Assembly: GCF_900547735.1 (NCBI RefSeq)
Contig: NZ_URHZ01000070.1
Location: forward strand, 1 to 30,444
From: an uncultured Clostridium sp.
GTDB taxonomy: Bacteria > Bacillota > Clostridia > Lachnospirales > Lachnospiraceae
Length of the DNA: 30,444 nucleotides
Direction of reading: 5' to 3'
Below, one piece after another: positions 16,941 through 23,682 of the stretch; position 1 is the stretch's first letter; every line of letters starts with the position of its first letter. Made by a program: the position numbers and the translations under genes. The notes under the pieces are model-generated. The model made no database searches and had not been told where the DNA came from. It worked only from the letters and a program-made list of their open reading frames with translations.

Positions 16941-16944
16941 TCAA
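16916..16944 (-). promoter_or_regulatory. padR-DUF2812 operon promoter
   Basis: On the minus strand: TTGACA (16939-16944), exactly 17 bp, TATAAT (16916-16921), a full consensus sigma-A promoter. A promoter this strong normally needs a repressor, and the palindrome above overlays it. Confidence 0.88.
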
Positions 16945-17007
16945 TTCCAATGATATTACTATTTTCTTACATTATTCAGAACAGTGCTCCCTGCCTGTAG
17001 ATTTTAA

Positions 17008-17032
17008 GCGGAAGCTTTATCCCAGTTTCCGC
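17008..17032 (-). terminator. possible terminator of the Crp-type regulator
   Basis: On the minus strand GCGGAA...TTCCGC (6-bp stem, 13-nt loop) is followed by TTAAAAT. It starts ten bases past the stop codon. The T-run is interrupted, so efficiency is doubtful. Confidence 0.4.
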
Positions 17033-17041
17033 CCGGCAGCG

Positions 17042-17695
17042 CTATAACAGTACAAAATGGTTTTTGTCGTATGATATAATCTTTTCCTTCTGCATTTTAG
17101 ACAGTTCGGCGGACAGAGCGCTCCGGTCCACGGCCAGATAGTCGGCCAGCTGCTGCCTGTTGAACGGGATGTCAAAGCTTCCCTTCCCCTCTTTCTCGGC
17201 CTGATAGGAAAGGTAAGAAAGTACTTTTTCACGGATTGTCTTCTTACTCATATGATCAATTTTCGTCGTCAGGGTGAGATTTCTGCCCGCAATAACGGTA
17301 AGCAGGTTTTGTATTACCCTGGAATGAAACTGACATGCCATCGAACAGACCGTCAAAAGTTTCCTGACTTCCAGAAACATGACTTCCGTATTTTCCGCCG
17401 CCATAACGCTGACCATCAGGGGTTCCCCGACCGCGCAGGCGTAACTCTCACCGAATATCTGCCCCGCTCCAATCCCCGCAATGATCTGTCTGTCTCCCCA
17501 GTAATCTTCCCGCATCACCTGGACCGAACCGGTAATTACCATTCCAACGGTGGTAATCGTATCACCCATTCGGAAAATGTATTCGTCTTTTTTATAGGAC
17601 CGGCTGACGGCGGACAGGCATTTCAGGACACTCTCCGTCTCCTCCTCCGTAAAGCCCCGGAAAAGGCAATTATCCGGCATCGATTTATTTTTCAT
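17042..17695 (-). CDS. Crp/Fnr family regulator (HcpR-like)
   Basis: A 217-residue regulator with an N-terminal cyclic-nucleotide-binding-type beta-roll (about 12-125, including GDTITTVGMVITGSVQVM and GQIFGESYACAVGEPL), a dimerisation helix, and a C-terminal helix-turn-helix (about 172-205: FNRQQLADYLAVDRSALSAELSKM). It is transcribed divergently from an Fe-S protein, cupin and hydroxylamine reductase cluster. Nitrosative-stress regulators of this family (HcpR) typically sit beside hcp, so it probably activates that operon in response to NO or hydroxylamine. No N-terminal Fnr-type cysteine cluster is present. The ribosome site AAAGGAG precedes the ATG. Confidence 0.87.
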   Translation of the reverse strand: MKNKSMPDNCLFRGFTEEETESVLKCLSAVSRSYKKDEYIFRMGDTITTVGMVITGSVQVMREDYWGDRQIIAGIGAGQIFGESYACAVGEPLMVSVMAAENTEVMFLEVRKLLTVCSMACQFHSRVIQNLLTVIAGRNLTLTTKIDHMSKKTIREKVLSYLSYQAEKEGKGSFDIPFNRQQLADYLAVDRSALSAELSKMQKEKIISYDKNHFVLL

Positions 17696-17711
17696 AATTT
17701 TTCTCCTTTAC

Positions 17712-17725
17712 GTTGTAATTACAAC
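17712..17725. promoter_or_regulatory. Crp/Fnr-type operator
   Basis: GTTGTAATTACAAC is a perfect 14-bp palindrome in the divergent promoter region. Its centre (17718.5) lies 41.5 bp from the start predicted by the TATACT at 17748-17753, the classical class II activator position. It is also ~20 bp upstream of the regulator's own ATG. Confidence 0.75.
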
Positions 17726-17747
17726 AGACATATTGCAATCATTTTAA

Positions 17748-17753
17748 TATACT
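17748..17753 (+). promoter_or_regulatory. -10 of the hcp operon
   Basis: TATACT with no recognisable -35 (CAGACA lies 17 bp upstream), as expected for an activator-dependent promoter. The start would be near 17760, giving a leader of ~68 nt. Confidence 0.55.
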
Positions 17754-17827
17754 GTAACCACAAGTTCAAGAGGTACAGGAAAAAGAACTTACTGTTATAT
17801 TACCGGTTCAGAAAGTGAGGAATTATT

Positions 17828-18616
17828 ATGATAAGAAGAATTATAAAAATCAACGAAGAAAAATGTAACGGCTGCGGTATCTGCGCCGCTGCCTGCCATG
17901 AAGGAGCCATCGGGATGGTGGATGGAAAGGCAAAGCTTTTAAAGGATGATTACTGTGACGGTCTTGGGGACTGTCTCCCGGCCTGTCCGACAGGAGCCAT
18001 TACATTTGAAGAAAGAGAGGCGGCGCCCTACGATGAAGCGGCCGTTAAGGCAAGAGCCGCCGCAAAAGCCGCAAAAAAATCACCGGCTGCGGAGCATTCC
18101 GGCGAGGAAACTCCTCTCCCCTGCGGCTGTCCCGGCTCCCAGAGCAGAACAATAGTACGTCCCGGTGACGGCGGAGCCCCTGCCTACCACACCGTTGACC
18201 ATCATGCGGACGCGGCCGGTACGGCCTCCTGTTCCGGAGCCCCGGTTCCGGTAAGTCAGTTATCCCAGTGGCCGGTTCAGATTAAACTTGTTCCGGTCAG
18301 GGCGCCTTACTTTGACGGAGCGAAGCTCTTAATTGCAGCCGACTGTACCGCCTATGCCTATGCCAATTTCCATAACGAGTTTATCAAAGGCAAAATCACC
18401 CTGATTGGCTGTCCGAAGCTGGATTCCGTGGACTACTCGGAAAAGCTGACGGAAATTATCAGGAACAACGATATTAAGAGCGTTACCGTAGTGCGCATGG
18501 AAGTTCCGTGCTGCGGCGGAATCGAACACGCGGCGAAAAATGCGCTGCAGGCCAGCGGGAAATTCATTCCATGGCAGGTTGTAACCATCTCAACCGACGG
18601 CAGGATTCTGGACTGA
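17828..18616 (+). CDS. 4Fe-4S ferredoxin-type protein of the hcp operon
   Basis: A 262-residue cytosolic iron-sulfur protein. The N-terminal ferredoxin domain has C13-x2-C16-x2-C19-x3-C23 and a second set in DYCDGLGDCLPACPTG (C43, C49, C53). A low-complexity Ala/Lys linker and a Cys-containing patch (PCGCPGS, about 98-104) follow, then a C-terminal alpha/beta region ending with the pair in EVPCCGGIEHAAKNA. Proteins of this shape sit next to hcp in many clostridia and are thought to deliver electrons to Hcp. It is first in the operon behind the Crp/Fnr site. Confidence 0.88.
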   Translation: MIRRIIKINEEKCNGCGICAAACHEGAIGMVDGKAKLLKDDYCDGLGDCLPACPTGAITFEEREAAPYDEAAVKARAAAKAAKKSPAAEHSGEETPLPCGCPGSQSRTIVRPGDGGAPAYHTVDHHADAAGTASCSGAPVPVSQLSQWPVQIKLVPVRAPYFDGAKLLIAADCTAYAYANFHNEFIKGKITLIGCPKLDSVDYSEKLTEIIRNNDIKSVTVVRMEVPCCGGIEHAAKNALQASGKFIPWQVVTISTDGRILD

Positions 18617-18672
18617 ACGTAGAGTAAACGGTAACTTAATTCTATGCAGATTCCATATGAAAGGAGAAAACC

Positions 18673-19026
18673 ATGAAATATCCCTATATAAAAAATATCG
18701 CCCATGAGGAAGCCGTTACTTTGTGCGGTCAGGTCACAACTCAGCCGGGACAGCTTGTCAGCAAAACCCTGGCCCAGAACAGCGCCGTCAGCATCACGCT
18801 CTTCGCCTTTGACAAGGATGAGGAAATCAGCACCCACGATTCCGAGGGTGACGCGATGGTCACCGTACTTGAAGGAAGCGGCCGTTTTACCGTGGACGGC
18901 AAAATCCACGTCCTGAACGCAGGGGAAACCCTGGTTATGCCGGCCAAGAAGCCCCACGCCGTGTATGCGGAAGAACCTTTTAAAATGCTTCTAGTCGTAG
19001 TTTTCCCATTTAATAAAGAAGCGTAA
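18673..19026 (+). CDS. cupin domain protein
   Basis: A 117-residue single-domain cupin. The first motif is ISTHDSEGDAMVTVLEGSGRFTVDG and the second GETLVMPAKKPHAVYAEE. The usual H-x-H of motif 1 is reduced to one His here (THDS), so the metal site, if any, is His, Glu/Asp and the second-motif His. The ribosome site AAAGGAG precedes the ATG. It lies between the Fe-S gene and hcp, and small cupins are frequent companions of clostridial hcp genes. Its substrate is not known. Confidence 0.88.
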   Translation: MKYPYIKNIAHEEAVTLCGQVTTQPGQLVSKTLAQNSAVSITLFAFDKDEEISTHDSEGDAMVTVLEGSGRFTVDGKIHVLNAGETLVMPAKKPHAVYAEEPFKMLLVVVFPFNKEA

Positions 19027-19078
19027 CGGGCTTCTCTCATCACATCACTTATACCAGCTTAAAAAAGGAGAAAAATAA

Positions 19079-20674
19079 ATGAACGATAAAATGTTTTGTT
19101 TTCAGTGCGAACAGACCGCCGGATGCAGCGGCTGTACCGGCAGGGCCGGTGTCTGTGGTAAAACGGCTTCCGTGGCCGGACTTCAGGATGAACTGACCGG
19201 CGCCCTGATCGGCCTTGCCAGATCCTGTTCCAGCAATCCGGTCACGGATAAGACCTGCCGGATTATTCTGGAAGGACTTTTTACCACCGTTACCAACGTT
19301 AGTTTTGATGAGGATTCCATCCGGCAGATGATAAAACAGGTGCAGGAAGAAAAGAATTCCATCGTGCCCGGCTGCCGGGCCTGCGGTTCACCCTGCGGCC
19401 ATAACAGCGATTACGACATGAACAGCCTCTGGAATGCCGATGAGGACATCCGTTCCCTGAAATCCCTGATTCTGTTCGGTATCCGTGGGATGGCGGCCTA
19501 TGCCTACCATGCCATGGTGCTGGGATACTGCGACGACACGGTCAACCGCTTCTTTTTAAAAGCCCTGTTTGCCATCGGCGAGGATTGGGGCATGGATGAA
19601 CTGCTCCCCATTGTGATGGAGACGGGCGAAGTAAATTTACGCTGTATGGAGATGCTGGACCGTGCAAATACGGAATCCTTTGGAACCCCGGCTCCCACTA
19701 CGGTTCCCCTTACCGTGGAAAAAGGCCCGTTTATCGTCATCAGCGGCCACGATTTATACGACCTGAAACTGCTGCTCGAACAGACGGAGGGAAAAGGCGT
19801 CAATATCTATACCCACGGTGAAATGCTCCCGGCCCATGCCTATCCTCTCCTGAAAAAATATTCCCATCTGAAAGGAAACTTCGGCACGGCATGGCAGAAC
19901 CAGCAGAAGGAATTTGCAGGTATTCCTGCTCCCGTACTTTTCACCACCAACTGTCTGATGCCGGTGAAAGAAAGCTACTCCGACCGTGTATTTACGACCG
20001 AAGTTGTGGCCTGGCCGGGACTTGTCCACATCGGGGATGATAAAGATTTTACCCCTGTCATTGAAAAAGCCCTGGAACTCGGCGGGTATGAGGAAGACCG
20101 GGAATTCACAGGCATTAACGGAGGAAAAGAGGTGACGACAGGTTTTGGTCACGGAACCGTTCTTTCCGTGGCGGATAAAGTGGTGGAGGCCGTAAAATCC
20201 GGCGATATCAGCCATTTCTTCCTTGTGGGCGGCTGCGACGGCGCACGCCCGGGAAGAAATTACTATACCGACTTCGTAAAACAGGCTCCTGCCGACAGCG
20301 TGATTCTCACCCTGGCCTGCGGTAAATACCGGTTCAACGATCTGGATTTAGGAACGGTTGCCGGACTTCCCCGCCTGATGGATATGGGACAGTGTAACGA
20401 TGCCTACAGCGCCGTCAAGGTGGCTCTGGCCCTGTCGGATGCCTTCGGCTGCGGCGTCAACGACCTTCCGCTGACCCTGGTACTGTCCTGGTATGAACAG
20501 AAAGCGGTCTGCATTCTGCTGTCGCTGCTTCATCTGGGCATGCAGGGAATTTACCTGGGTCCGACGCTCCCCGCTTTCCTCTCTGAAAATGTGCTGAATT
20601 ATCTCGTTGAGAACTTCCACATTTCACCGACCGGAACTCCGGAAGAGGATTTAAGGAAGATGCTTGGAAAATAA
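19079..20674 (+). CDS. hcp: hydroxylamine reductase (hybrid cluster protein)
   Basis: A 531-residue, full-length hybrid-cluster protein. Hcp reduces hydroxylamine to ammonia in vitro and acts as a nitric-oxide reductase in vivo. The N-terminus holds the cubane ligands C7-x2-C10-x8-C19-x6-C26. The usual last spacing is x5, so one residue is inserted, and an extra Cys sits at 16. Downstream are the hybrid-cluster segments ISGHDLYDL, FTTNCLMPV, GGCDGARPGRNYYTDF and LACGKYRFNDLDLG, then SWYEQKAVCILLSLLHLG. AAAAAAGGAG lies before the ATG. It is third in the Fe-S / cupin / hcp operon, and a 17-bp stem hairpin follows the stop. Confidence 0.97.
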   Translation: MNDKMFCFQCEQTAGCSGCTGRAGVCGKTASVAGLQDELTGALIGLARSCSSNPVTDKTCRIILEGLFTTVTNVSFDEDSIRQMIKQVQEEKNSIVPGCRACGSPCGHNSDYDMNSLWNADEDIRSLKSLILFGIRGMAAYAYHAMVLGYCDDTVNRFFLKALFAIGEDWGMDELLPIVMETGEVNLRCMEMLDRANTESFGTPAPTTVPLTVEKGPFIVISGHDLYDLKLLLEQTEGKGVNIYTHGEMLPAHAYPLLKKYSHLKGNFGTAWQNQQKEFAGIPAPVLFTTNCLMPVKESYSDRVFTTEVVAWPGLVHIGDDKDFTPVIEKALELGGYEEDREFTGINGGKEVTTGFGHGTVLSVADKVVEAVKSGDISHFFLVGGCDGARPGRNYYTDFVKQAPADSVILTLACGKYRFNDLDLGTVAGLPRLMDMGQCNDAYSAVKVALALSDAFGCGVNDLPLTLVLSWYEQKAVCILLSLLHLGMQGIYLGPTLPAFLSENVLNYLVENFHISPTGTPEEDLRKMLGK

Positions 20675-20747
20675 GAACGGCTCCCCGTCATCCGGCGTAT
20701 TCCGGCATAGAAAACAAACGGCGCGGGCTTAACGTCTCATACCTATC

Positions 20748-20798
20748 AAAGGCAGATGAAACATTAAAAACCGGAAACGGGATGTTTCATCTGCCTTT
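20748..20798. terminator. hcp terminator (bidirectional hairpin)
   Basis: AAAGGCAGATGAAACAT (20748-20764) and its exact complement (20782-20798) form a 17-bp stem with a 17-nt loop. The stem ends in A/T tracts on both sides, so it can act in both directions. It overlaps the last four codons of the convergent DUF4203 gene. Confidence 0.75.
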
Positions 20799-21341
20799 TG
20801 CCGTGACGCAAAACTGGACACCGGCCCCGATAACCGCAAACGTCAGCCCCACCACCACGGTCGACAGGACGGTAAATCCCGTTTGCTGTGCATTTATCAT
20901 TCTCATACTGCTGTCCATGATGGAAAAACCGCCGCCCAGCGAGGTTGTCAGTATAAGAACCACTTTCGTAAATTTCATTGCCAGAAATCCGGCGGCCGCC
21001 CCCAGAACCGCAGGCAGCAAAACCAGGAGAACTCCCTCTTCCCGCATCAGGATTTTTCCTGTTTCAAATACCATCAGAAAGGCCAGGATAAAAATCCCCG
21101 CAAGGTACAGCCGGAATGCGGCCGCCCCCACCACAAGCCCCGCAATCAGAGCCGCCAGCGCGGTAATCCAGCCGCTTCCGCTCAGTTTCCACGCGATATT
21201 GCCTCCGAACAGCGCTCCCACCATAAAGCCCGACAGGCCAATCCACAATTCTTTTAACCGGTAACCGTAAAAACAGTTTAAAACTGCGATTACAAGTGTC
21301 ACGGCCGCCGATAAAATTCCTGATTCTATGTTCATTTCCAT
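20787..21341 (-). CDS. DUF4203 / TMEM198-like membrane protein
   Basis: A 184-residue protein of about seven hydrophobic helices with the pattern YGYRLKELWIGLSGFMVGALFGG near the N-terminus, characteristic of DUF4203 (TMEM198-like) proteins. Family function is unknown in bacteria. An AAGGAG ribosome site precedes the ATG. Its 3' end is inside the hairpin shared with hcp. Confidence 0.78.
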   Translation of the reverse strand: MEMNIESGILSAAVTLVIAVLNCFYGYRLKELWIGLSGFMVGALFGGNIAWKLSGSGWITALAALIAGLVVGAAAFRLYLAGIFILAFLMVFETGKILMREEGVLLVLLPAVLGAAAGFLAMKFTKVVLILTTSLGGGFSIMDSSMRMINAQQTGFTVLSTVVVGLTFAVIGAGVQFCVTAKGR

Positions 21342-21528
21342 TGTCTCCTTCTATATTTATGACGCGGCTTTTCCATACTCTTTTTTACTGTTCACAACCA
21401 TCTAAAAGGCACCGTGCCGCGAACAGTAACACGCATCGCGCAATTCTTCCCGTAAATAATAACCATAATTTGCAATATTTCTGCATATTTTTCTCTCTTA
21501 CGTGACAACCTATCAAAGAGGTGATAAT

Positions 21529-21681
21529 ATGGCATCCTATGTAGCTCCGGCAGTCCAGGAAAAATTCGAATCACTGTCTGTTGATTTGAAAAATTCGATT
21601 CTGGAACGCAATGTCCGGTTGGAAAATGTCTTTGATTTAATCAAAGTATTAGAAGAGATCGTGGCGGAAAGTGAAAACTGA
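21529..21681 (+). CDS. 50-aa conserved-type small protein
   Basis: An ORF of 50 codons (MASYVAPAVQEKFESL..., ending IVAESEN) with a good AGAGGTG ribosome site 5-6 nt from the ATG and a strong intrinsic terminator 70 bp after the stop. The sequence is acidic, predicted mainly helical (SLSVDLKNSILERNV, then a leucine-spaced FDLIKVLEEIV), with no membrane segment and no Cys. I believe similar ~50-aa proteins are common in Lachnospiraceae, but no function is known to me. It is a stand-alone transcription unit. Confidence 0.7.
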   Translation: MASYVAPAVQEKFESLSVDLKNSILERNVRLENVFDLIKVLEEIVAESEN

Positions 21682-21750
21682 CGCCCGGACACCGGTACCG
21701 GAGAAGATCTGATAAACCAGACTTTTTCCGGTATCCGGTATCTGATTGGG

Positions 21751-21791
21751 CAGGCAGTGCCGCCGGATATTCTGAGGCATTGCCTGTTTTT
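21751..21791 (+). terminator. intrinsic terminator of the 50-aa gene
   Basis: CAGGCAGTGCC (21751-21761) pairs with GGCATTGCCTG (21776-21786), 11 bp with one G-U, followed by TTTTT (21787-21791). Confidence 0.88.
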
Positions 21792-21942
21792 CCGGGCGGG
21801 CAGCTGCTGATTCCGTCTTATCCCATATGGTAGATTATTGACCATATTTTCCCACTCATTCTTCTTCCGGAATTTTCTCACATGTTTGTCTTACCGTATT
21901 AAACATAAAGTTAAATCTAACGTAAATCATAAAGTTATCCAC

Positions 21943-21996
21943 AAAAAAAGCTGCGCCGCACTTCTGTATCCACAGAACTGCAACGCAGCTTTTTTT
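21943..21996. terminator. terminator downstream of tRNA-Ser
   Basis: AAAAAAAGCTGCG (21943-21955) pairs with CGCAGCTTTTTTT (21984-21996); the A and T tracts make it work in either direction. It ends the tRNA-Ser transcript coming from the right. Confidence 0.85.
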
Positions 21997-22043
21997 GAAT
22001 GTCGATAACCTCTTCTCTTCACAGACAGGTTACCGTTATAAAA

Positions 22044-22131
22044 CGGAGATGGAGGGATTTGAACCCTCGCGCCGGTTACCCGACCTACCGCATTTCGAGT
22101 GCGGACCCTTCAGCCACTTGGGTACATCTCC
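22044..22131 (-). tRNA. tRNA-Ser (anticodon CGA)
   Basis: An 88-nt class II tRNA on the minus strand. The acceptor is GGAGATG/CATCTCC, the anticodon arm CCGCA-CTCGAAA-TGCGG (anticodon CGA, reading UCG), with a long variable arm (GTCGGGTAACCGGC) and T arm GAGGGTTCAAATCCCTC. The discriminator is G, and CCA is not encoded. Confidence 0.96.
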
Positions 22132-22175
22132 ATATTTCAGACGCAGCAGACATGGCCTGCTACTGCACCTCTGAT

Positions 22176-22204
22176 ATTATACTAAACATTTTGATATTTG
22201 TCAT
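22176..22204 (-). promoter_or_regulatory. tRNA-Ser promoter
   Basis: On the minus strand: ATGACA (22199-22204), 17 bp, TATAAT (22176-22181), about 45 bp before the mature tRNA. Confidence 0.75.
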
Positions 22205-22301
22205 CCACTATTTTGCTTCCGGACCGTAAAATAATACGTTTTGCCGTATTCCGCGGGCGCAGAGTTTATGAATTTTTCAAATAGAAAAAGGAAATCTTGG
22301 G

Positions 22302-22307
22302 TATAAT
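22302..22307 (+). promoter_or_regulatory. likely -10 of the recombinase gene
   Basis: A consensus TATAAT stands 32 bp before the ATG, but I find no good -35. Expression of the recombinase may therefore be low or regulated. Confidence 0.45.
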
Positions 22308-22339
22308 AGATAAAAAATCGAAAGGACACTTAATACGCA

Positions 22340-23179
22340 ATGGTACTGCTTAACGAAATCCAGTTAAAACAATTTGAGCAGCATCTCATCAATGAAGAAT
22401 GTGCTGCATCTACTATCGAAAAATATCTGCGTGATATACGCGCCTTTCTATCCTCTCCGGCCTGCGGAACAGAGCTTTCCAAAGACATGATTCTTGAATA
22501 TAAAAAAAGCCTGTCGGAAAAATACAAATCAACCAGCACCAACAGTATGCTGGTTGCCTTAAACCGTTTTTTATCTTTTTGCGGATATCATGATTTACAG
22601 GTTAAGTTATTAAAAATCCAACACCGCTCATACCGGGAGCAAGATAAAGAACTGAGCATAGCAGAATATAAAAAATTAGTCCTGGAAGCCAAAAAGAATA
22701 AAAATGAACGGCTCTGCCTTCTCATCCAGACAATCTGCAGTACGGGGATCAGAGTGAGCGAACACCGGTATATTACGGCAGAAACGCTCCGCACAGGCAG
22801 TGTGCGCATTGCTAATAAGGGAAAAGAAAGGACAATTTTTCTCTCGAAAGATTTAAGACAGATATTGGCCAGATACTGCAGGGAAAACCGCATCGGCACA
22901 GGTCCTGTTTTTGTGACGAAGAACGGAACGCCTCTCAACCGATGTAATATCTGGGCAGAAATGAAAGCGCTGTGTAAAAACACGGGAATTGAGCCCAAAA
23001 AAGTGTTTCCCCATAATCTTCGCCATCTTTTCGCCCTGACCTATTACCGGCTGGAAAAGGATATTGTACGGCTCGCAGATATTCTGGGACACACAAATAT
23101 AGAAACAACCCGAATCTATACTTCTACAACTGAAGAAGAATGTATCCGCTCCCTGTCCAGATTGAACCTGCTTCTATAG
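22340..23179 (+). CDS. tyrosine recombinase, probable DNA invertase of the adjacent switch
   Basis: A 279-residue XerC/D-type recombinase. An N-terminal SAM-like core-binding domain (about 5-90, EEC-AASTIEKYLRDIRAFL) is followed by a catalytic domain with all active residues: R138 (TGIRVSE), K160/K162 (NKGKERTI), H225 and R228 (PHNLRH), H251 (LGHTN) and Y260 (TTRIYT). It is small and lacks the arm-binding domain of phage integrases, like the invertases of phase-variable switches. The stop codon is only 38 bp from the left 28-bp inverted repeat. An AAAGGA precedes the ATG at a rather long distance. An integrative-element origin is possible, but no other element genes or att duplication are visible at the nearby tRNA-Ser. 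Confidence 0.9.
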   Translation: MVLLNEIQLKQFEQHLINEECAASTIEKYLRDIRAFLSSPACGTELSKDMILEYKKSLSEKYKSTSTNSMLVALNRFLSFCGYHDLQVKLLKIQHRSYREQDKELSIAEYKKLVLEAKKNKNERLCLLIQTICSTGIRVSEHRYITAETLRTGSVRIANKGKERTIFLSKDLRQILARYCRENRIGTGPVFVTKNGTPLNRCNIWAEMKALCKNTGIEPKKVFPHNLRHLFALTYYRLEKDIVRLADILGHTNIETTRIYTSTTEEECIRSLSRLNLLL

Positions 23180-23217
23180 AGGAAGCTTCTTACTGTAAGA
23201 GAGAATCTGGTTTAAAA

Positions 23218-23245
23218 ATAACATAATCGACATTATGTGATGAAA
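23218..23245 (+). repeat. left 28-bp inverted repeat (recombination site)
   Basis: This 28-bp sequence begins ATAACATAATCGACATTATG and is present as its exact reverse complement at 23599-23626. Inside it, ACATAAT and ATTATGT form an inverted pair around CGAC, the usual layout of a tyrosine-recombinase core site with two monomer-binding arms. Confidence 0.92.
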
Positions 23246-23275
23246 TTACATAAAAATGCAACTCTTTACCAAATT

Positions 23276-23304
23276 ATTATGCCTCAGTAAGGGGATTTTT
23301 GCAA
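23276..23304 (-). promoter_or_regulatory. promoter inside the invertible segment
   Basis: On the minus strand: TTGCAA (23299-23304), exactly 17 bp, CATAAT (23276-23281). It points out across the left repeat toward the 3' end of the recombinase gene. After inversion it would point at 23683. A second -10-like TATAAT (23501-23506, minus strand) lacks a -35. Confidence 0.65.
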
Positions 23305-23521
23305 GATATATTTAGAAATATATGGTATACCTCTGGCTTTTTGCGCCCATTTATCGGTAGATAACACAGGACGTGTTAAACCCGCATGCGAAATGAAAAG
23401 AGGCGCCGAACGGATTTAATTTTCCGGCACTCAAAAAAGATTCCGGCTGAATGAAATAATGACGCAGCCCGAATATTCTGTTCTCGATAAAAAATCGTCT
23501 ATTATATTGTATTTTTCCTTG

Positions 23522-23552
23522 ACAGCAGGTAAAAACAACCGGCTGTTTTTTT
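23522..23552 (+). terminator. terminator inside the invertible segment
   Basis: ACAGC-a-GGT (23522-23530) pairs with ACC-g-GCTGT (23538-23546) around the loop AAAAACA and is followed by TTTTTT. It would block any rightward read-through into the surface operon in the present orientation. Confidence 0.65.
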
Positions 23553-23598
23553 GATGAGAATTTGGGAAGCGTACCGTTGGATGTGTGATTCGCCGCTG

Positions 23599-23626
23599 TT
23601 TCATCACATAATGTCGATTATGTTAT
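23599..23626 (-). repeat. right 28-bp inverted repeat (recombination site)
   Basis: The exact reverse complement of 23218-23245, with no mismatch over 28 bp; the match stops at both flanks. It ends 56 bp before the first gene of the surface operon. Confidence 0.92.
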
Positions 23627-23682
23627 AAATCAATATTCCTGTATTTAAAAACTGCAAAAAACAGATAAAAAGGAGGGCGGCA

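Larger units (their letters stand above)
16716..17041. other. 326-bp region between padR and the Crp-type gene
   Basis: It holds the padR leader with 13-bp repeats, the promoter and operator, and a hairpin (17008-17032) that may end the crp-like gene. No small gene is supported. Confidence 0.6.
23246..23598. mobile_element. 353-bp invertible segment (phase switch)
   Basis: The segment between the two perfect inverted repeats has no gene. It carries a promoter facing left (23276-23304) and an intrinsic terminator facing right (23522-23552), with A/T-rich filler between them. Inversion would aim the promoter at the downstream surface operon and move the terminator away from it. With the recombinase immediately upstream this is the standard architecture of a site-specific promoter switch. 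The present orientation reads as OFF. This also accounts for the ~500-bp gap 23180-23682. Confidence 0.82.

Noticed and set aside
16740..17000. 86-codon plus-strand ORF opposite the padR leader
   Set aside because: It is low-complexity Phe/Ile/Leu produced by the T-rich 13-bp repeats and crosses the operator.
21935..21943. DnaA box TTATCCACA, hinting at a replication origin
   Set aside because: It is a single perfect match at the foot of a terminator, with one variant in the loop, no cluster of boxes, and no dnaA or dnaN nearby.
22044..23179. Recombinase as integrase of an element inserted at tRNA-Ser
   Set aside because: I see no second copy of the tRNA 3' end, no other element genes, and the recombinase lacks an arm-binding domain. 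The perfect inverted repeats beside it explain it better.
23519..23524. TTGACA as a rightward promoter driving the surface operon
   Set aside because: No -10 occurs at 15-19 bp, and the sequence forms the 5' arm of a terminator ending in a T-run.
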